A stretch of DNA of 9,428 nucleotides, from positions 5,925 through 15,352 of the forward strand of contig PMFY01000126.1 in NCBI GenBank assembly GCA_003157945.1, read 5' to 3'. The position numbers and the translations under genes were made by a program. Of the stretch, positions 5,998-9,428 are shown one piece after another; position 1 is the stretch's first letter; each line of letters begins with the position of its first letter. The stretch is from Acidimicrobiaceae bacterium. GTDB lineage: Bacteria > Actinomycetota > Acidimicrobiia > Acidimicrobiales > RAAP-2. The notes beneath the pieces are model-generated. The model did no database searches and was not told the origin of the DNA. It worked only from the letters and a program-made list of their open reading frames with translations.

Positions 5998-7616
5998 TCC
6001 GGTTCGAGGACGTCACGTTCAGCTACGACGGTGCCGACCGTCCCACCCTCGACCACGTCGACCTGGTCGTGGGGGAGGGTGAGCTGTGCGTGGTGGTCGG
6101 ACCCACCGGGTCGGGCAAGACCACCTTGCTGCGCGCCGTCAACGGACTGGTGCCCCACTTCACCGGCGGCCGACTCTCCGGCGAGGTGCTGGTCGACGGC
6201 CGGTCCACCCGGGAGTTCCCCCCGCGCGAGCTGGCCGACGTGGTCGGGATGGTCGGGCAGAACCCCGCGGCCAGCTTCGTGACCGACGTCGTCGAGGACG
6301 AGCTGGCCTACACGATGGAGAACCTGGGGCTCGACCCGGCCGTCATGCGGCGCCGGGTGGAGGACGCCCTCGACCTGCTCGGCCTGCACGACCTCCGCTA
6401 CCGGCCGCTCGGCACGCTGTCCGGGGGACAGCAGCAGCGGGTGGCGATCGGAGCCGTGCTGACCGCGTCACCCCGGGTGCTGGTGCTCGACGAGCCGACA
6501 TCGGCCCTCGACCCGGCCGCGGCGGAGGAGGTACTGGCGTCCCTGACCCGCCTCGTCCACGACCTCGGCCTCACCGTCCTGTTGGCCGAGCACCGGCTGG
6601 AGCGGGTGCTCCCGTTCGCCGACTCGGTGGTGCTCGTGCCGGGTGGGGGCGGTCGGCTCAACGTCGGACCGGCGGCCGAGGTCATGGTCGACGCACCCGT
6701 CGCCCCACCGCTGGTGGAGCTCGGTCGCCTCGCCGGCTGGGACCCGCTGCCCCTGTCGGTGCGGGACGCCCGGCGCCTGGTGTCGCCGCTGCGCGACCGC
6801 CTGGTCGGGGCCGTGCCGCCACGCACCGTCCCCGTGCCCGACGGCCCGGCGGTCGCCCGGCTCGACCGGGTGACCGTGCGCTTCGGCGACGTCACCGCCC
6901 TCGACGGCTGTGACCTCGAGTTCCGGGCGGGTGAGGTCGTCGCCGTCATGGGACGGAACGGCTCCGGCAAGTCCACGCTCCTCGGACAGCTGGCCGGTGT
7001 GCGCGGGCCCACGTCGGGACGGGTGCAGGTGGCCGGTCAGGATCCCACGGGACTCTCCCCGCGTGACCTCGTCGCCCGGGTCGGCCTCGTCCCCCAGGAC
7101 GCCGGCCTGCTCCTCTACGGCGACTCGGTGGCGGCCGAGTGCCGGGGCGCCGACCACGACACGGGACTGGACGCCGGCACGACTGCGGCCGTGCTGGAGC
7201 GGATCCTGCCGGGCCTGCCGGCCGACCGGCACCCCCGTGACCTGTCCGAGGGCCAACGCCTGGCCCTCGCCCTGGCCGTGGTCCTCGCCCCGGCCCCGCC
7301 CCTCCTCCTGCTCGACGAGCCCACGCGCGGCCTGGACTACCCCGCCAAGGCCCGGCTGGTGACACTCCTGGGTGACCTGGCCGCCGCCGGGCACGCCGTG
7401 GTGATGGCCACCCATGACGTCGAGCTGGTGGCCCGGGTGGCGACACGCGGTGTCGTGCTGGCCGAGGGCGAGGTCGTGGCCGACGGGCCGGCCCGGGACG
7501 TGGTCTGTCAGTCGCCCGTCTTCGCCCCCCAGGTGGCCAAGGTGCTGGCGCCCGATCCGTGGCTGACGGTGGACGAGGTCCGGACGGCACTCGAGGTGGG
7601 GGCGGTCCGTGGTTGA
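5994..7616 (+). CDS. ECF transporter ATPase, two ABC domains fused (EcfA-EcfA')
   Basis: This 540-residue protein holds both nucleotide-binding domains of an ECF importer on one chain. Domain 1 has Walker A GPTGSGKT (36-43), a Q-loop in MVGQNP, signature LSGGQ (142-146), Walker B VLVLDEPT with Glu167, and a switch His200 in AEHR. Domain 2 has Walker A GRNGSGKS (320-327), Q-loop VPQD, signature LSEGQ (417-421), Walker B LLLLDEPT with Glu442, and His474 in ATHD. All catalytic elements are intact in both halves, so two active ATP sites are expected. The same frame is open far upstream (from 4857), but that part overlaps the T component. The ATG at 5994 directly precedes the conserved beta strand, overlaps the T stop by four bases and has GGAAGGA (5980-5986) at good spacing. 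It would act at the inner membrane face with the T and S proteins. Confidence 0.95.
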   Translation: MIRFEDVTFSYDGADRPTLDHVDLVVGEGELCVVVGPTGSGKTTLLRAVNGLVPHFTGGRLSGEVLVDGRSTREFPPRELADVVGMVGQNPAASFVTDVVEDELAYTMENLGLDPAVMRRRVEDALDLLGLHDLRYRPLGTLSGGQQQRVAIGAVLTASPRVLVLDEPTSALDPAAAEEVLASLTRLVHDLGLTVLLAEHRLERVLPFADSVVLVPGGGGRLNVGPAAEVMVDAPVAPPLVELGRLAGWDPLPLSVRDARRLVSPLRDRLVGAVPPRTVPVPDGPAVARLDRVTVRFGDVTALDGCDLEFRAGEVVAVMGRNGSGKSTLLGQLAGVRGPTSGRVQVAGQDPTGLSPRDLVARVGLVPQDAGLLLYGDSVAAECRGADHDTGLDAGTTAAVLERILPGLPADRHPRDLSEGQRLALALAVVLAPAPPLLLLDEPTRGLDYPAKARLVTLLGDLAAAGHAVVMATHDVELVARVATRGVVLAEGEVVADGPARDVVCQSPVFAPQVAKVLAPDPWLTVDEVRTALEVGAVRG

Positions 7617-8454
7617 GCGGGGGAGCAGCCGCGCGGTCGTCCGCCTCCGGTCGCGGTCCTCGGTGCTCCTCCTCGTCACGTCCATCGTGGGGCTCGTCGG
7701 GTTCTCGTGGCCGCTGTTCCTGCACGGCAGCTCGTCGGTCGCCCAGGCCCACTCGGCGGATGCCCCGTGGATCTTCATCGCCGTGCTGCCCCTGCTCCTC
7801 GCCGTCGTGCTCAGCGCCCTGGCCGAGGGCTCGCTCGACGCCAAGGCCATCGCCCTGCTCGGCATCCTGGCGGCGTGCGGTGCGGCGCTGCGGATCCCCA
7901 GTCCCGGTGTGGCCGGTTTCGAGCCCGTGTTCTTCCTCCTCATCCCCGCCGGTCGGGTCATGGGCCGCGGATTCGGGTTCGTACTGGGTGTCCTGACCCT
8001 GGCCGTCTCCGCGCTCATCACGGGTGGGATGGGGCCGTGGCTCCCCTTCCAGATGTTCGGGGCGGGCTGGCTCGGCTTCGGCGCCGGGTGCCTGCCGCCG
8101 ACGAAGGGCCGGGCCGAGGTCTGGCTCCTGGCCGGCTACGCCGCCGTCGCCTGCCTGCTCTACGGCACGCTCCTGAATCTGTACTTCTGGCCGTTCGGAG
8201 CGGGGACGGACACCAGCTTCTCGTTCGTTCCCGGTGCAGGCATGCTGCACAACCTCCACAGCTTCGTGCTGTTCGACCTCACCACCTCGCTGGGCTTCGA
8301 CATCCCCCGGGCGCTCACCAACGCCGCCCTCGTCCTCCTCCTCGGCAGGCCGGTGCTCGCCGCACTCCGCCGGGCCAGCCGCCGGGCGGCCTTCGACGCC
8401 CCGGTCGTCCTCGAGCCGGGCCGCACGCCGGCCGCGGACACGCCGGCCGCCTGA
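7609..8454 (+). CDS. ECF transporter S component (substrate-binding membrane subunit), probable cobalamin/corrinoid specificity
   Basis: This 281-residue membrane protein has about six hydrophobic segments (roughly 17-38, 53-72, 80-96, 104-135, 145-163 and 172-192), with a further one near the C-terminus. The stretch FEPVFFLLIPAGRVMG, then FGFVLGVLTLAVSALITGG and MGPWLPFQMFGAGWLGFGAG, is the pattern I know from actinobacterial ECF S components. In the importer this subunit binds the vitamin and topples in the membrane to deliver it. The GTG start overlaps the end of the ATPase gene by eight bases, so translation is probably coupled; a G-rich GGTGGGGGCGG lies just upstream. The ligand is inferred from the riboswitch and the DUF4430 gene; an S component cannot be assigned a vitamin from these motifs alone. 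A corrinoid precursor such as cobinamide is an alternative. Confidence 0.85.
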   Translation: MVERGSSRAVVRLRSRSSVLLLVTSIVGLVGFSWPLFLHGSSSVAQAHSADAPWIFIAVLPLLLAVVLSALAEGSLDAKAIALLGILAACGAALRIPSPGVAGFEPVFFLLIPAGRVMGRGFGFVLGVLTLAVSALITGGMGPWLPFQMFGAGWLGFGAGCLPPTKGRAEVWLLAGYAAVACLLYGTLLNLYFWPFGAGTDTSFSFVPGAGMLHNLHSFVLFDLTTSLGFDIPRALTNAALVLLLGRPVLAALRRASRRAAFDAPVVLEPGRTPAADTPAA

Positions 8455-8456
8455 CC

Positions 8457-8496
8457 GGTCCCGTCCGGACGGCACGTGACCTGCCCGGTCGGGACC
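8457..8496 (+). terminator. Long imperfect hairpin after the transporter operon
   Basis: GGTCCCG (8457-8463) pairs with CGGGACC (8490-8496). The stem continues after a T-T mismatch with CCGG (8465-8468) to CCGG (8485-8488) and three more pairs, leaving an eight-base loop. It begins two bases after the S-component stop codon. The left arm contains a perfect 12-base palindrome, CCGTCCGGACGG (8461-8472). There is no T-run. The position suggests a terminator for the B12 operon. Confidence 0.5.
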
Positions 8497-8524
8497 CACC
8501 TGGGCCGGATGCCCTGTCCGGCCC

Positions 8525-8530
8525 TACACT
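8525..8530 (+). promoter_or_regulatory. Probable -10 box of the acyl-CoA synthetase gene
   Basis: TACACT fits the TAnnnT -10 pattern and resembles the other two proposed boxes in this window. It lies 59 bases before the GTG start, after the hairpin that closes the transporter operon. No convincing -35 element is seen. Confidence 0.4.
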
Positions 8531-8577
8531 CACAGTCCACGCCGGAGACATCCCGCCGGCCCGCGTACGTGGTGAAC

Positions 8578-8584
8578 GAGGAGG
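8578..8584 (+). promoter_or_regulatory. Strong ribosome binding site deciding the acyl-CoA synthetase start
   Basis: GAGGAGG ends five bases before the GTG at 8590. It is the best Shine-Dalgarno match in the window and makes that GTG the preferred start, although no ATG is available nearby in the frame. Confidence 0.7.
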
Positions 8585-8589
8585 CGACC

Positions 8590-9428
8590 GTGTCGGTCAC
8601 ACATGAGGAGGCCCTGGCCCAGGTGACCGGGCCCGGCCAGCTGTTCGAGGTGGTCCCGGTCACGGCCGGCGGACGCGACGTCCGGGTGTTCAAGAACGCC
8701 CCGACCAACCTGGGTCAGATGTTCGCCGGCGCCCGCGGCGACCAGTCCACCTTCATGGTCTACGAGGACGAGCGCTGGACGTTCGGCGAGACCATGCGAA
8801 ACGTCGACGCACTGGCCCACACCCTCGTCAACCAGTACGGGATCACGCGGGGCGACCGGGTCGGGATCGCCATGCGGAACCTGCCCGAGTGGATCGTCTC
8901 GTTCGCCGCCATCCTGTCGGTGGGGGCGATCTCGGTCTCCCTCAACGCCTGGTGGACAGAGTCCGAGCTCGACTACGCCATCGAGGACTCGGGCCTGTCC
9001 CTGCTGATCGCCGATCCGGAGCGCATCGAGCGGGCCCATGCGCCGGCCCACTCCCGCGGGATCCCGATGATCATGGTGCGCGGCGACCAGCTCGAGCCCA
9101 ATCCGACCGGTGTCTCCCGCTACGACGAGGTGGTGACCCTCGGCGATCCGATGCCGGAGGTCGAGGTCGACCCCGATGACGACGCCACGATCCTCTACAC
9201 GTCGGGCACCACCGGGTTTCCGAAGGGCGCCGTCTCCACCCACCGCGCCGTGATCAACGGGCTGATGGGCTTCTGGTGCAACACCACCATCCAGACCGCC
9301 CGCAAGGGCGAGGACGCCCTGGGCACCGGAGGCGCCTACGCCCCGTGTTTCATCCTCATCGTCCCGCTCTTCCACGTGACGGGCTGCGTGCCCGTGATGC
9401 TCTCCTGCTTCGGCATGAAGTTCAAGCT
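8590..9428 (+). CDS. Acyl-CoA synthetase / AMP-binding (class I adenylate-forming) enzyme, 3' end outside window
   Basis: The first 279 residues of an adenylate-forming ligase are present; the frame is still open at the window edge. The family is usually about 500-570 residues, so roughly half is seen. Residues 203-213 (YTSGTTGFPKG) are the diagnostic P-loop-like AMP-binding motif. Earlier family landmarks are YEDERWTFGE, the GDRVGIAMRNLPEW stretch with AILSVGAISVSLNAWW, and YAIEDSGLSLLIAD. The later FILIVPLFHVTG fits the acyl-pocket region. Such enzymes activate a carboxylic acid, commonly a fatty acid, with ATP to an acyl-adenylate and then transfer it to coenzyme A. The chain length or exact substrate cannot be judged because the C-terminal half is missing. 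The gene has its own probable promoter and is separated from the B12 operon by a hairpin, so a link with vitamin uptake is not suggested. Confidence 0.92.
   Translation, partial: MSVTHEEALAQVTGPGQLFEVVPVTAGGRDVRVFKNAPTNLGQMFAGARGDQSTFMVYEDERWTFGETMRNVDALAHTLVNQYGITRGDRVGIAMRNLPEWIVSFAAILSVGAISVSLNAWWTESELDYAIEDSGLSLLIADPERIERAHAPAHSRGIPMIMVRGDQLEPNPTGVSRYDEVVTLGDPMPEVEVDPDDDATILYTSGTTGFPKGAVSTHRAVINGLMGFWCNTTIQTARKGEDALGTGGAYAPCFILIVPLFHVTGCVPVMLSCFGMKFK

Noticed and set aside
6468..8499. Two long minus-strand open frames (517 residues each) opposite the ATPase and S-component genes
   Set aside because: They overlap each other and well-supported + strand genes. Their products are rich in Arg, Gly, Pro and His with no recognisable domain.
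8590..9428. A functional link between the acyl-CoA synthetase and B12 uptake
   Set aside because: A terminator-like hairpin, a separate -10 box and a strong ribosome site lie between them, and no pathway reason ties this enzyme to corrinoid import.

Overview
The window is very GC-rich, with strong G/C bias at third codon positions. Its proteins look like those of a high-GC Gram-positive bacterium (Actinomycetota). The long Ser/Thr-rich surface linker and TAnnnT-type -10 boxes would suit Acidimicrobiia or a relative, but that placement is inference. All genes I can support lie on the + strand. No tRNA, rRNA, CRISPR array or mobile element is visible.

Layout. (1) Positions 1-2248 hold the 3' part of a family 3 glycoside hydrolase (C-terminal catalytic domain plus fibronectin III-like domain). 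Two bases later comes a xylulokinase (xylB). Together they suggest sugar or xyloside use. (2) Positions 2251-3336 hold a hairpin, a probable leaderless promoter and a glycerate kinase gene. (3) Positions 3337-3671 are a 335-base non-coding region. It contains five and a half copies of a GGGGCAGA octamer, an extended -10 promoter, a cobalamin riboswitch and two hairpins that may form its expression platform. (4) Positions 3672-8454 are a tightly packed four-gene operon. It encodes an exported DUF4430 protein with a Gly-rich and Ser/Thr-rich stalk and a C-terminal membrane anchor, an ECF transporter T subunit with a long C-terminal extension, a double-ABC ATPase (two ECF A domains fused), and a membrane S component. 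The last three genes are joined by 4- and 8-base overlaps. (5) Positions 8455-8589 hold a terminator-like hairpin and a promoter. From 8590 to the window end lies the 5' half of an acyl-CoA synthetase gene.

The most interesting part is region 4. A B12 riboswitch controls a complete, dedicated ECF importer whose first gene encodes a membrane-tethered DUF4430 protein. As I recall, DUF4430 is related to the C-terminal cobalamin-binding domain of animal intrinsic factor and transcobalamin. The simplest reading is a cell-surface system that captures cobalamin (or a related corrinoid) on a flexible stalk and passes it to an ECF importer, with repression by the same vitamin. The ligand comes from the riboswitch and from family knowledge. 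It is not shown directly by the protein sequences.
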